From Rallus limicola (taxonomy: Eukaryota; Chordata; Aves; Gruiformes; Rallidae): 64,000 nt of DNA. The DNA lies in assembly GCA_022605955.1 (NCBI GenBank), contig JAKCOZ010000021.1, positions 14,000,161 through 14,064,160 of the forward strand, read 5' to 3'. Within the stretch, counting starts at the first letter, position 1; every line of letters begins with the position of its first letter. A model generated the notes under the pieces. That model was given only the letters and a program-made list of their open reading frames with translations. It made no database searches and was not told the DNA's origin. Positions 20,698-35,600 of the stretch are shown piece by piece. The translations under genes were made by a program, and so were the position numbers.

Positions 20698-23600
20698 CTG
20701 AAAGAGGAAGAAGGCTGAGTTCAGAGAAGCCCACACTACCAGCACCATCTGTAGCCCCACAGTACTGGCTGTCAGGGAAGAGGCACCTGCTCACTCCAGT
20801 CCTGACAAGCATGCTGTCCTTGTGGGAGGGGAAGAGACAGGTTCCCAGAGTCACCCTAAACTCAGCTCAGATTATCAACAAATCCAATTTTTCTGGTGCA
20901 CTGTTCACATGTACAACACTGGAGCATTACATGTGTATTTAAGAAAGAAATTCCTATAGGATTTAGGAACCCAACTCTCTTTTTTGTCCCTGAAAAGAGC
21001 TATTTTAGCTACTGCCACCCTAGTTCCCCATGCTTTTTCTTCAGCAGGAGGACTACCAGTTCCACACTGTACTGAAGAACTGTTCTGTTATGGTCTAGTT
21101 TAATCTGGCAGCTAGGGAGCAAACTCTCACTCCTTCCTAACTATACAGCATTTCACAAATGAGCAGAGCATAATGTGATGAACAAACCCCAGGTGGAATA
21201 TGAGCCTTAAAGGTCTGCTAAGGCCTTGAAAATCCTCCAATGCTATAATCTCCTGGCAATGCAGAGCTGTGCCTACTGGGCTTTTTGGTGGGAGGGCACC
21301 TCCATGTTCCTGCTGAAGTAGGTCCACAGTGCAGGCAGACACAACAGTTGCAAGGGGAAGGGGTTCAATTACTTCAGGCTGCAGCAACTGAACTTCAGAC
21401 ACTGAGGCTCCCTGGTGATCCACCTTGGTGGCTTCAGCAGTATTCCACTTGCCAGAGCCAAGAATCATGTGCTTTTCTCACATGAGTATTGTACACATTT
21501 TGCCCTGTACACCTGTAAAGATTTACCTCCTCAGGGAAACCAGGGTGTACCAGACACACAAAAGTACATGGGAGAGAAGTCTGGTGACTGCTGCTACTGC
21601 CAGTATCACTATCAAGGGATGCAAGAGGGTTCAGTAGCTGGAATGTACATTTGTACACTGAGAAAACAGTGCTTAGGTCTCTGACTTGGTCCAGTATTGG
21701 GATCAAGCACAGCACACAGCAGCAATAGGAGACTGACAATTGCCTGAGGTCCCTGGAGCTCTGACATGATGCAAGCTCTGCTGTTAATGGAGTCAGGCAA
21801 AAAGGGAACAGTCAACAAGATGAGTAAGGCTCAAGGGGAATATATTAAGAATATTCTCTATTTTCAGGTGAGTTCCAGTTTTCTCAATTTCCTGATTTGT
21901 CTCCCACCATGCCTGACCTTTAGGCAAGTCCAAGACTAGACCCAGGTGGATGATGTAGTTTGGCCATGGCTAACAGGTGAGTCTGGCTGACACTGCCTGG
22001 TGTACTCGTTCCCTGACAGCCACACACCACATGGGCTGGAGTTTCATGCAAAGTTGTGCCCAGCAGTGCAGCTTTTGATGAGAACCTTCCAACTCCTCAC
22101 CTGACTCTGTAACTCTGCTACTCGACTGCAGCAAGCATGAAGTTCCTCCTGTGAAGAAAACACAACAATTTCTTTTTAGTTTCCAGTTTGGCCAGGGCCA
22201 CAGTCACTATTTGACATCTAGTAGACCTGTACAGGGGGGCTGCTGCCACTGGGATTTGCCAGTGTAGGCCACATGTATGGTCAGACCCTCCCTCCACAGA
22301 GTATGATGCTGTTCTCACCTGTTTAGAAGCAGACACCTTGTGCTGGTCAGAGAGGGAAAACCCACATGCATCTGGCAGCAACCGGCCTCTACAGTATCTT
22401 TTCAGTCTCCTCCGTTCACCTTCCACCTGCACATTGGATAGGAGACAGGGTCACAACAACCTGCCACCACACAAGGAGCAACAGGACCCCTGGACATCAT
22501 GAGAAGGAGATTTCTGCCTAGAGACTGTTAACTGCACCACAGAACATTTGTGGCAAGAAGCATTCAATGAAAGAGGAAACTATTCCTGACATGAGAGAGT
22601 CAAGAGTGTGTGTCCACAGGAGAAAGGGGGAGAGGGAAGGAATCCTGCAGAGTACTCCAGAGTGCTGTCTGAGGAAACCTGTGGTGTTCCAGGGGACCAT
22701 GAGGCTTTGTAGAGGCAGGAAAAGCCTGGTTCACCTGCTCAAGAGTCCTCCTGAGCTCAGCATTGAGTTCCTTCAGCTCTGTCTTCTCCAGCTGCAGCTT
22801 TGCAACTGCTCGCTGAAGATGTTCCAGCCGCTGGGACAGGAGTCTCTTCTCTGAGAGCCATGATAGCTGCTCTCCTTCTGCAATAGCCTGCTGGGCACAG
22901 AGACAGGAGATCACATCAGCTGGTGCCATGGAAAGGTCAGAAGGGACAGAATCTACACGTTGGGTAGAGTGGCCAGACTCAAGAACAGACAGTGCAAAGT
23001 CCCTTCTCCTCCTCCCCATCCACAGGACAAAACACCCCCCTCTCTTCCTGGGGCTGTCCCCCAGATCACCTTGCAGAAAGCCACACAAATTTGCCCTTGT
23101 GCATTTTGGACTGTGGCACAAATACATCCCAAAGGCACAACGAAGCCTTGGACCTGATCAGGCTGTGGTACAAGTTCTGGAAAAGCTGTGCCTCTGCCAC
23201 CTAAGGGGAAACTGAGTTTCAGAAACCATCACTTGAAGGAGAAATGATATGTACTATTTTTGAGAAAACTGTTTAATTTCATCTTCCCAGGGACTCTTGC
23301 CAGAGACCTTGTGATACCACCACATAATCTGGTGAGTAGTAACCAAGTAACCTCTTGCTTGTCCACAACTAATAGAATATGTACAATCAGCAACAGCAGA
23401 TCTCTGAAATCATCCTCTAAGCACCACCTACTAACTTGAGTATATCAGTTTGGTCAACTGTGCCCTTTCCTCTCCATGCAAATCCTAACCATAACGTGCT
23501 GGCTGGGCTTGCCTAGATAGGAGAGAACCAATGAGCCCCCCCCAACTTTTTGGCCTTGAGTTAATTTTAACAGCAAGCTCTGTAGTTCTGTCAGCAGTTG

Positions 23601-26600
23601 TGAGCTTGACAGAAACCATCCTAGCAGGTGAACAGTCTCTGGCTGGAGCTATACCAACTGCAATCAGTTTTCTGGCCAAGCAGGTCATAGATTTAGGGGA
23701 ATATAGATTCCTGCATCTTTATGGGAAACATTTAGAATCCTTCAGAGATATTTTAGTTGACTGATGACCAATCACAGCACCTACCTGAAGACGAAACTGG
23801 TCCGTGTCCCTCTCTGAAACCATACGCTGCAGGATGGCTATTTCTCCCCTCAGGGTCCCATTGGCCATTTCACACTTGGTAAGGGCCAGAGTCAGTGCTT
23901 GTGCCTTCTCCTTCCATTTGACTTCTCCGCTTTCAGTCTGCTTCAGAATAGCAATCACACGCTCCAGCTCTTCCCCATTTACTTTCCGCTCATCTTCCAG
24001 TTGTTGGGTTAGCTCCTTCTGCCTTTGCAAGGAACAGTCTCTCTCCTGAAGAGCTCTCCTCTTCTCAGCTTCCTCTTCTTCCCATTTTTGGAGTTTCTGA
24101 ATATGTTTCTTGAGGGCCTCCCCTCCATCTTTCCATGGCAAAGCTGATGTTAACTGTTTTAGGAGTTCACTTTGCTTCCTAAGCTCTTGTTCTCTCTCTG
24201 TCAGAGACTTCTCTAAATACCTGACTCTGTCTCTCTGGTGCTTGATCTCTCCATCCTTCTTTGTCAGAGTTTGCTGAACATGCAGGAGATCTTCCTGAAG
24301 GCCTCTTATTTCCTCTTGTAACAATTTTTGCTCACCTTGAGCCTTGGTCACTAGTTCTCTCTCATGCAAAGCTTCTTCCAGGTGCTTTTCTTGCTCCCTG
24401 TCATGTCTGATCTCTTCATTCTTCTCAGTTAGCCTAAGCTGGAGATTCTGCAAGGTCTTCAGCTCTTCTTCCTGGCGCTGGAGTTTTTGCATAAGAGTTT
24501 CATTTTCTTCATCTCTTTTCCTCACCACTTCCTCAAGGAGATTCACTTGCTTCTGGCATGATATCAGTGCTGCTTCCATGCTTTCATCACAAAGCTTGGG
24601 CATGTTTATTTGCTCTGTCTGCCTGAGGAACTCCAAATGGTTCTCCTTCAGTATTTGGCTCATTTCTAGATCCTGCTTGCTCTCTAACTCCTGCTCTTGA
24701 AGGTCCTGGGCATGCTCTTGCAAAGACACTCTGTCTTGATCTCTAGCTTCTAGAGAAGTTTCACTGTATTCTAGTCTTTGCAGCACAGCTTTAGTCTGCA
24801 TTGCTGCCTCCTCCTTCTGCTGCTGAAGCTCAGAGATAGCTTCCTCCAGAACCCAGATTTTTTTTTCTCTTTCTTTCAGAGTCAGTTTTATTGCTTGCAG
24901 ATTTTTTTGCTCAGCTTCATGCTTTCTCTCCTTTTCCTTGCATGCCACACATTGCTTTCTAAGGGATAGAATTTCTTCCTCTTTCTCCTTCAGTGCTACC
25001 TGAAGATGCTGCAGAATTTCTTTCTGCTGTTCAGAGTCTTGTTCTTGTTTTTGGAAGGTCTCAATAAGTTTCTTTTGAGATTCAACCATGAAATCCTTTT
25101 CTTTCAGTATTGCCTTAGCATGTTCTAAGTCACGATGTAAGACGTTCATCTGCTCTTCTGTTTTTTCTCTTTGTTGCTTTTGGGTGTCTATAAGCTTGTC
25201 CTTTTCTTTTAAGGTTTCTAAGGTCTGCTCCAGTTGGTCATGGACAGTCCTTAACTGCATTTCCATGACTTCTTCAGCTTCCTTGATTTGCTTTTGTTGT
25301 GACTCAAGCTCTTGATCTTTTTGAGATAAAGAAAGTGTCAGCTTTTCTACTTTACCATGAAGCTCCTGCATATCCCCCTCTTGCTGTTCCTTGTACTGCT
25401 GCAAGAGTCTTAACTGGTCCCTTTGAGAATCACACTCACACTCTCTGTCCTGAAGAACTGCCCTCAGGTGTTCAAGGCTTGTGTGCAAAGCTTTCACCTG
25501 TCCCCTCTCCCTTTCCAGTTCTTGGATCTGCTGAGTCAGAGATAGAAGCTCCAAGTTTTTTTCCTTCAAGTTTCCTCTCATGTGATCAAGATCCATGAGC
25601 AGACTTCTCACTTGTGATGTGCCATGTTGCTCTAGAATAATTATTTTCCCCTCCTGGCATTTGATTTCTTCATCTTTCTCCTCCAGCTCTTTGCTCATCT
25701 TGCTGACAGCAGCCCTCTGCAATTCCAGCTGCCTCTCCAGCTCCCGTATCTGTTCTTGCTGAGATCCAATCTCCTGGTCCCTCTCCTCCAGCTCTTTGCT
25801 TATTTTCATCACAGCAGTCCTCTGCAATTCCAGCTGCCTCTCCAGCTCCTCTATCTCTTCTTGCTGAGATCTGATCTCCTGGTCTCTCTTCTCCAAATCT
25901 TTGTTCATTCTGCTTACAGCAATCCTTTGCTTTTCTTGCTGCTTCTCTAGCTCCTGTATGTGTTCTCGCTGGGATTCTGTCTTCTGGTTTTTCTCTGTTA
26001 TGTCCTTAATAACCTGATCCAGAGTAATTTTATGCATTTCTTTTTGCTTTTCTAGCATTCCCATCTGCTCTTGGTATAACTTTGTTTCTTCCTCCCTCTC
26101 TAACAGGAGAGCAGTCATCCGAGTGAGATTCTCCTGCAAAGCTTTCACCTCTGCTGCCTCTTTCTCTAGTGCCTGGATTTTCTCCCACTGCATTTCCACT
26201 TCCTCAGTTTTCATTTTCAATACAGACAATGTGGTTTGAAGTTCATGTTCAAGGGAGTGATTCATGTCTGTGGCTGTATTTGCCCGGGTTTCAGAGGCTG
26301 TGACTGATTCCTGAAGAAGTTTTATTTCCCATACCAGTTTTTCTTGCAGTGCTTGCAGTCTGTCCCGTTCGTGCTGCAACAGGGAGGAAAAGATTCAGTA
26401 ATTCCATCTATGTATGTTTAGTTTTCATACTAGATTTGAACTCCTGCTCCAGTAGCAGCCAAGGGCTAAAGTCTGAGCTTTCAGGACAAAGTCTGAGCTC
26501 TTCAGTTGGCTTCCCTGTTTGATGTACATTTTCTACTGTCATTCAAAAAAGATTTGAGAACAGTATTTCTCAAACTCGGTCCATAACTGATTTTTGGAGT

Positions 26601-29600
26601 CATTGTGAATGGAGGAATGGGAAAATATTTGATCCTGTAAGATCAGAGGCTCAAATGTCTAGGTGAATATCCTGCCTATGAGTATATGCCCAGAGAAGAA
26701 AGGTCTAAGAGTCACACAGACCTACACAGTACTTCCCCTCCCCAACCACAGCACTGCTCAAACTTGTGTGAGATTTTCACAGTCTCCTCTTGACCCCATA
26801 TAGACCTGCTGCATTCACAGTGCCCTCTGTCAAGGAGTTCAACAGGGCTGCTCTGCTGGAAGGACACCACCTCCTCTCATTTTCTTCAGCGTGGCTCTTA
26901 TTTCCTGGAAGACAGAGGGAATCCTGCTCTCTCCCTGCCTCTTGGGATGTTGTAGATGTTTCCTGCACCACTCCTTAGGTTGGCTTTCCCAGCTCGCTCA
27001 GCCAATCCCACCTTCCTCTTTGCCCTTCTCTGAACCTCTTCTAACTGCAGTGTGTTTTTTTGGGGAGGAGCTGCCAGAACTGCAGATGGGGTGTAAAGTA
27101 CAGACAGACTAAGCATGATCTAGGCAGTGGCATGATGATGTGGTCTCTATCAGGAAGGCAAGAGAGAACACTTCGTTTACATTTTTAAAAAGTCTCTTTT
27201 TTTACCTCTTCAGAATGTTCATGGTACCATCCTCTAGAAACCCACTGTCCCCTCACAAAGAGGTTAGATCAGTCTGTCACTCTGTGTTTGAAACCAGGAC
27301 CAGTTTCTCCTTGCAGATATAGATACTTAGCTGGATCAGGACTTTTATTATCACATTTCTCTATTTTCTCCCCACTGTCTGCTCTCAGATGGACAATGTT
27401 GAACAGCTTTCTGTTATTAGCAAACATTGTCTTCTCCTTCCAGATCCTCAGAACTCTAAATATGGGTTTGGACACAAACAATTGCCCAGACCATGGGCAA
27501 TGTCCCAAGGGTAAAGAAAGAGGAGACTACAGCTTCAAGGGCAGAGATCTTCAGAACTGAGGAAAATCAACACCCTGAATCATACCAGAGCCGTGTCTGA
27601 CTACAGCATCTTTCCCTGCTTATTCAGAACATCACCACTGGAAAAGGTAAACCAAAAACCAACCACTGGTACAAATGATATTCCTCTGCTCTTGTAGTGG
27701 TCTGTGGCCTCTCCACATAGACTGTGATATCTGTCATCTTAATGTTTCCTGTCTTCTTTTACCTAAGGTGGAGACCCTGCTAATTCAGCTACAGGGCCTG
27801 GCAGGGAAGTGAATGTCTGGAAACAAGGAATGATGAGTGGAAGGGAAAAGATGAAAGGACCTTGGTCATCATTTGATTACTCTGTATGTTTTCAGATTTA
27901 GACTGAACCTGTACAAGACCACACAGCATCAGGTCTCCACTGGAAAAAGTTGCTCCTTACAATTATTAACAGAAAGCAAAAAAAACCCACATATGTAAGG
28001 AAAGGCCCTTCACAGCATCTGCCAGCCTCACCAGGACATTCTTTCTCTGCTCCTCAGTGGTCTCAAGTTTTCTTTCCAAAGATGTCACCTCTTGATGTAG
28101 AGTCATAGCCTCCTTCTTTAGAGCAGTGGCCTCTTCCTGCAAGGCAGCTTGCAGAGAGTTGTTCTTGCGCTCTGCTGTCTGTGTCTCTGCAGCAATAAAG
28201 GTGAAGGAAAAGGTGAAAAGCAAAGCAAAGCCAATCCAATTTGAATCCTACACAGAAAACATCATTTTCTTATCTAACTGTGCCTTCTAGGCTGTAAGCC
28301 CACAAGGGCTTTCAAGGTATACATAAAAAAAAAAAAAGAAACTTCCAAGCAGAGAAAAACCAAACCAAAATCAGAAAGAGAGAATGAAAGTGGCAGATTC
28401 AGAAGAGTGTGAAAATGTGTTTCCTCTTCTGCTTTTTGAAGAGCCAGGGCTAAGGGTAGGACGTCACCCACAGCATCAGAAGCATGCAGAGCCAGCTCTA
28501 ATGAAAAACAGACACAGGCAGTAGGTGAGAGTCAGGTCTAGAATCTTAAAAGGAAAAGGAAGAAGCAAAAGTGAAGACTGACTGTGACACAGTTAATTGA
28601 CCAGGAAGATTTAACAGACATTAGAGTGAAGGATGGATGTGGAGAGTGGGAGAAGAGTGACAGAGAAAGGAGGAGCTCTGATATAGAGAGGCCAGTAGCC
28701 CTGGAGTCTCTGGGGTGGCCTGGAGCTTAGAGGAAGAGGTCACTATTTACATGTGAAAATCAGTTTACAGATAAACACAATGTGAACTTGTTACCAAAGA
28801 CATAAGTAAGAAGTGGCTAGAGAAGTACTGGTGTTTGCTATGGCTGTGAGCTCAGACACCTGAGCAGTATCAGCAAGAACACAGGTAAGAAGGATGCAGA
28901 AGCACAGGTACTAGAGAACTAGGAACAGCAGCAGAAGTTAACTCTGAACTGTGAAACTGCCATGTAAGAGGACAAGGAAGTCAACAGGACCATAGAATTA
29001 CAGACTGTGTTAGGTTGGAAGGGACCTTTAAAGGCACCCAGTGCCACCCCTTGCAGTGAGTAGGGACACCTTCACTAGAGCAGGTTGCTCAGAGCTGGCT
29101 TTTTGCAAACTGGTGCCTTTGAAGAGTGCACAGAGAAGGATGCTGTGAGGCATCAAGCCACACCTACTTAGCAATGAGAAGTGTGCTGCCTTCCAGATCA
29201 CATTTCAGCTAGAGGCACTGCTAGCCATGCAGCCTTCCCCTGTAAAGAGCTTTCACTTGCAGTTCTATAGACAAGTCTTATGCTTGTTTTACTCCTCTTC
29301 CCATCTTTAGGCACTGCACTCTTCCTGTATGGTATGAGAAATCCCCATAGGACAGGGTCAATGCCTTGGAAAAGAGAAGCTGTACCTTCCTGGCTTTGAG
29401 CCAACTGCTTCTTCAGCTCTTGATTGAGGGCACTGAAATGGTCCCTCTCAGCTTCCCTCTCACTCAGCTCCAGCTCCAAGCCCTGTATCTTTTTCTTTGC
29501 ATCACTCTGGAAGAGGTAAGAAGAGAAATAATCACCTCACAGAGGTGGCAGGAGGCAGAGAGGTACAAACACTAAGGCAGGAGGAGGCAGGTGGATGATG

Positions 29601-32600
29601 ATGCTCCTCTCTCCCCGTGGCAGCAAGCCCACCTGGCCCACACAAATTTACACCCATTCTGGCTTTGGCACTCTGCCTGTCAGTTCAGTCCAGTGGAAGG
29701 ACAGGATTTCTGGGTACACCAGAGACACATTACCAGGTCTTGCTGAGTCTGTTTCAGGTGCTGATGCAGGTCTTGTAGGGCTGCTGCCACTCTGTCCACT
29801 GTGAGCTCTGCAGGAAGGTCCCTGGCCTGAGAAACAGCTGGGCCCCAGACATGACCCTGTTCTGAAGAGAGAAGACACTCTGTTTCAAGCTTTAATTGAA
29901 GGGACTCCACCAAACACCTCTTTACACACAGGAGAAGGTGGCAGAGCCTTTGATGTCATCCCAGAGCTCATGTTACAGCAAGATGTGTGTCACAGCCTAA
30001 CATTATTTTGATGACCACTACTATCAGCACTGCATCATGGAATACCATATCTGCCCTATGACTTGACATGACATGGGCCCTATTTCATTTTGATGTTGGT
30101 CATTTCTCCACATACAGACAGGGACTTGTCTCTGTGCAGACTTTCAAGACCTCCCAAGGCTTGAGTCAGCCTCCACTGAAAGGCTGAGTCTATCATGCTC
30201 CATCCACCTGCTCTCCAGAACTTGCTCTATGAACTTGTCCACCCAGCCTGCCACACTTGCCTGAACTCCAAGTGCCTTCATCTCTGCTGTCACAGATCAG
30301 GTGGTGGACAGCCAAGTGCAGTTTGTCCAGCTGGGCCTGGGCTTCACAGTGGGCACTGTGAGCTTGCTGACACTCTGCAGCCAAGGCCTTGGCTCTGCTC
30401 TCTGTGCTACAGAGCCTCACACGCAGCTCAGACATCTCGGCCTCCAGTGCACACAGAGAGCCCCTCAGGTGCTGCTCCTCTGCTCGGGACTCCTCCAGCT
30501 CCTGCAGCAGCTGCTTCTCTTGAGTTGCCAGGGCAGCTTCCTTCTCCAGCACTGCCTCCTTCAGTGACTGCCTCTGCAAGAGATGCACAGAGCCTCGGGG
30601 GAGCTGCTACTGAGGGGAGTGACACATGAGGGAGGGAGGGGAGGAGAGAGAGAGAGGAAGGCCTGGGGAGAGTGTGTGTGTTGTTGGGAAGGGAAACATT
30701 TTGGGGCCTACAAGCTGAAGGTTGTATTCTACATCCCTGGAGAAAAGGATGCTAGTGCATGAGTCACCTGGCTGTTGAGCTCTTGTATTTCTCTACGGTG
30801 GTCTGAATGGAGCTGCTGGGCCTGGTGAAGAGCAGAAAGAAGCTGAGACACCTCGTTGTGCTGGGCAAGGTTGTTTTCTTCCAGGGTTCTGAGGCTCAGT
30901 TCCTTTTCTTTCAGAGACAGAGTCAGCCTGAAATAGAAAGCACACAACTCATTACTATGTGGTATAACATTTAATAAACTCTTAGATCTTCCACCACCAA
31001 GAGGAAAATTGCCTTGTCTGCTGAGGTTCATCTTAACAGCCAGGCTGCTTGTTTAGTCCTAAGTGAGGTTGACAGTCACATCCAAGCATGTGCCCACTAG
31101 AGCTGAATAACTCACTCTGAGATGGGGATGTGAATATAAACCTAGCAAAGGACTGAAATGAAAATGTTAGGGAAGAGGAAATTTTTCTTTTGGCTAATGA
31201 CACTCAAATAATGAAAAGACATTCTGTCAATACAGAAGAGACATTTTTCTCCCCTAGCTTGTAAGTCCTGGCAGGAACTGAAGCAACAGACAGCAAGGTG
31301 ATCTTTGGGGAGCTTCATAGGGCTTCCCAGTTCCTGTATTTGTTTCAGCTACAGAAATGAAGGCTGATGCCAGAAGTGGTACTGGAGGCTTGGAGGAATT
31401 ACTCAGATCCTTGAGTAAGATGCAGGAACCCTCACAGAAGAAGTGAGTGCACTGCCTTTTGTTTCTCTTCTTCAATGAAGATATGTGTTGAAGACTGACA
31501 GGACTTTACCAGCCTATCTACTCTTTCTCTGTTTTCTTGTATTCCTTGACAGTCTGTAACTGTTGAGGCTGGCAGGGACCCTGCTTGAGCCTCTCCAGAC
31601 ACTGCTGGGATTTTTGAGGAATGAGGAAACAGATGGCATTAAGAACATTTCTCCTTTCTTGGGAGCCTCAGAGAGAGCCTGGCTTAGTTCAAAAATGTGG
31701 GTTTAAGATGGTTTCTCCTCATTAAAGGTACCAGGATGGGAGACTGATACAGATTCCAAATGTTTAGAAGTTTACTGGGGCCATGGCACTGATGGATCTA
31801 CCTAGCTTGTTATACTGCAGCTCATCCTGCCTCCTCTGGTGTGTTTTGGATTTGAAACCCCTCAAAGTTTCATTTAACAGTATTAACATGCTGACCTAAC
31901 AAAAGAACACCTTTTTTAAAGGAAAGGACTATTCCAGAAGCCATTATCTTCAGAAAAACTGTCACTGAAAGATTAGAAGTAAATTAAACACAACATCAAA
32001 GGAATGAAACCTATCTCCATGGGCAGATCAGAACTCAAATGCTGCCTGAGCCACCTGTATGTGCAAAGGTTTGAAGGAAGGAATCCATTACACAGAATGC
32101 AGTCTCACAGGATTTAATTTACCTGTTTTTTTCACTCTCTAGGACCTTCAAAGCAGCTTGAAATTCTGTGTTATGACACTCCACTTCTTCCCATCGACTC
32201 TTTTCCCCCTCCAAGGACTGCAGACGTGCCTGCAGCTCCTTGTTCTGATGTTCTACCTCCTCCCATTGACTCCTCTTCTCCTCCAGAATCTTCTGCAGGT
32301 GCACAACCTCTAGCACTTTCTGCTTTGACAGCTCCTGTGCCTCACTCAGATCTTGCTGAGCTTTGTGAGCAATTGCTTGCTGGGACTTTTCAGAGGCTGC
32401 TAGCTGAGATGTCAACTCTTCCACCTCAAGTAAAACACAACAAAGCAATTGAAGACTATGGCTTGTCACTGTCAGGAAAGGGGAAGAACAACTTGGTATT
32501 TCACCCTATCACAAAAGTTACAGATTCACAATGGATACACCCAACTTGTTTAAAAATCTGAGTGGGTCACCATGTTCAGCTGAAAAAACATGTTAAAAAA

Positions 32601-35600
32601 CAAGGCTAGAGTACCAGGCCAGCAGAGATCCATGGGGATGATTGCTGCAAACAGGGAAAAGGAACAGCCCATCTCTCCAGGGCAGCAGCTGAGGGTCAGC
32701 TGGCTGGTAAGTCTTCAGACCAGCTGAGATGGAGACCACAGCACGATGGCAGCCAGAGGGGTTACCCCATCAGCCAGCTGCTCTGCAATGGAAAAGCAAG
32801 AAGTGGAGAGACACTTCACCTGTTTGATGACTGGAGTAGCTACTGCCATTTTAGTCACCTGTTTTTGTAGAGCATCCCTCTGCTGAAGAAGGATATTCAT
32901 TTCCTCTTTGATGGTCTTGATTTCTTCCTTGTGCTGCTTCTCCACTGCCTTGATCTTACTCTGACTTTCCTGCAATTCTCCCTGCAGCTTTTCTCTGACA
33001 TTCTGTAAACACAAATGGAGAGCAAGCTACTGGGACCTGCCATCAGGTCCAGCTTTTTTCTCTTTCTCTATCACATTAATTCAGCCACTTTGTTCTGCCT
33101 TTCTACCCAGCTCTGCTTCCACTGTAACCCTTCCTTCCTGTTGTTGATCTCTGGAGCTGAGCAGGCTCTGTGCTGCTTTCAGCACCTGCAGTAGTCCTTG
33201 CCTCCTCAGGCGCAGGATCTGTGTCTCATTCCCCTGTTCCTGCCCTTCACTCCATGACCTGTCTCTCTCAGCTGATGTCCAATTGCCAAGGGCCTGTTTC
33301 TACCAGTTGGACTTACCTGCCCATTCTGTCGCTGCTCTTCCACCTCCTGCCTGAGCTGCTCAAGCTGCTGGCTGGCTTCCCTTAGCTCCTCCTGAGTTTG
33401 GAGCAGCCTCTCTAACAAAGCAGCCTTCTCACGCTCTTGTTCTAGCAGGGCCTGCACAGAAATAAAAAGAAGATGGGTTTCAACTTCCCATACAAAATTC
33501 AGAGACTGATGGGCTCCCATGTTCTTGGAGCATTATGCTGCTGGTCTCCTAGATCACTGTCTGCCCAGTTGGAGCAGCAGGTCCTTAAGTGAGATTGGCA
33601 GTATAAACACAGTCCATCCACAGTCTAACTGGGATTGTATCTCCAACAAACTCATAGTCATCTAACAGGGACATGTATGGCATTTCTCAAGTGTCTCACC
33701 TTGCTGGTGAGGGTAGGTGGGAATTGCACCCAAGAGGTTAAGAGCACTGGTGTCTGCTAACCTCTCATTCAGATATTGTGGATGGAGATCAACACAGTTG
33801 GTGTGAGAAGCAGCTGCAGGAGGAGCCTTGCAACAGCACCATGGCCCTGGTTTGGCTAGAGACCACAGAATAAACAGGCAGATGGTTTCTATACAGAACT
33901 CTGAAGGTTCACAGTGTCTGGAATGAGACCTTTTGCTTCATTAATGGCAACATTAATATTCAAGTTGACACCCCTAAATATGCTAACAAGCAAAAAGCAG
34001 TGCATGCTAAACACAGATGACTACAGCACTCAACTCTCCACCCAAATCATGTTAAATGTCACCCCTGGGAGGGAACAGCTAAGGTTGGGATATAAAGGCT
34101 GTTGAGGAAATTTCCCCAGGGTGGGAGGAGAAGAAAATGAAGACCCCCAAAGAGTCAGTGGACAGGCTGTGCTCCTTCTCCACTCCAGACAAGGATGCCT
34201 TCTTGGTAAGCAGTTGCAATTTCACCCTTTTGGTAAGAACACCTGGGATAGCAATTTGCTGGCATTGTTATCAGCATCACAGTCAGGCATTAGCGCTGGG
34301 GCAGTAAGTGCGTTTATCGATGCCAACCCCAAACTCTGTTTCTTCACTTAAACTTTGTTGCTTTCAACTTTGCAAAACCACCTCAGTGAGAGTCCTTTGG
34401 AGGCAAATGTTGCCTCCAGTATGTGGTTATATAGATATATAATCCTTTAGACAGAAACCATTGACTGAGTCTGGGATTAAGGCTGGACCTAGCTGCACCT
34501 AGGCTCCTCTCTGAGCAGGAGTTTAAGAAGCGAGGGGGGCTTTGTCATCTTTGGGACTCAGCAGGAGGGCACCCTCAGTGACACATCAGACCCATCCCCA
34601 ATTTACATGGCAGGGTACCCCTCATCTTCTGCTGTGCCCTGCCTGTCTTTCCATAGCACCTTCTGCAGCTGGTTAGCAGTACAGACAATGCAAGGCTGCC
34701 AGAGGGCTGAAGCCAGCAGCTGTTTCAGAAGACTCATGTATTCTAGGTGGGGTCTAGTGAAAATTACTGCAGTTTGAAGGTATTCAGTATGTTAAAGTAC
34801 TGACGTTACAGGGGCACACTGTCATCTCTGAATGCTGCCCTGTCATTTCAATACCTGCAGACACATCTGGGGGTACTGCTGTCCCTAGGCATGTTGCATA
34901 AAAAGGACTTTGGGTAGGACACAAGGAGGATTCTCAGTGACTGACTGTTGCTTTGGCATGGGAGATCTCAGCAAAAACTAGCTTACCAGCAAGTGACCTA
35001 TACACAGCCCACAAGACACCCTTGTTTTACTGCTTAGAAATATTTCAACAGAGTTGTTAATTTTTTTTTTTTCCTTTTGTCAACAATCCTGCCACTCCTC
35101 GTGGGGATCCAGTCCTACAAACTCAGTTTGGGATTTAAAGGAGTTAAGGCTATAAACATGTATCAGCAAACATTAAAAGAAGACCCTAAAGAGAACTGTG
35201 AGGATACCCTGAGGTAAGTCTTAAAAAACACAACAGCAGGACAAAAATTGAAAAAGAAAAGCAATGTGGCTTCCTATGAGAGGTCTCATTCCTAGTCCCA
35301 AAGATAGTCCTGATCACCTTCCACTTCACCAAATGCAATGTAGAAAACAGGGATGGCAAGCTCCACAGCCTGATACCCAGCCACCTCCCACAACTCAAAC
35401 CTTGTGAAAACCCACAAACTCTCCTTTCACAGTCTTTACCTCTTGCTTGGCGTTTTCAACTCTGACTCGTTCCTCTTCTTGTTGAGTTTGCATAGTAGCA
35501 ACTTCCTGCTTCATATCAAACAGCTGCTTCTCATGCTCCCTTTCTGTCTCTGCCTTCTCCTTTTCCCATTGCTCCAGTATCTCCTGCAGCTCTGAATGGT

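Larger units (their letters stand above)
26374..28031 (-). other. CEP250 intron 26
   Basis: This 1.66 kb intron upstream of the giant exon contains old CR1-like sequence (26800-27130) and one copy of the 420 bp direct duplication (27432-27846). I see no coding exon in it. Confidence 0.65.

Noticed and set aside
21127..21468. Possible extra CEP250 exon in intron 30
   Set aside because: Not coiled coil, no human counterpart, and exons 30 and 31 already join in phase.
23531..23764. 77-codon plus-strand frame in CEP250 intron 27
   Set aside because: Short, unsupported, opposite strand to the gene, no known motif.
30261..30320. GT donor (atct/gtgaca) for CEP250 exon 23
   Set aside because: Joining to either possible acceptor of exon 24 creates an in-frame stop.
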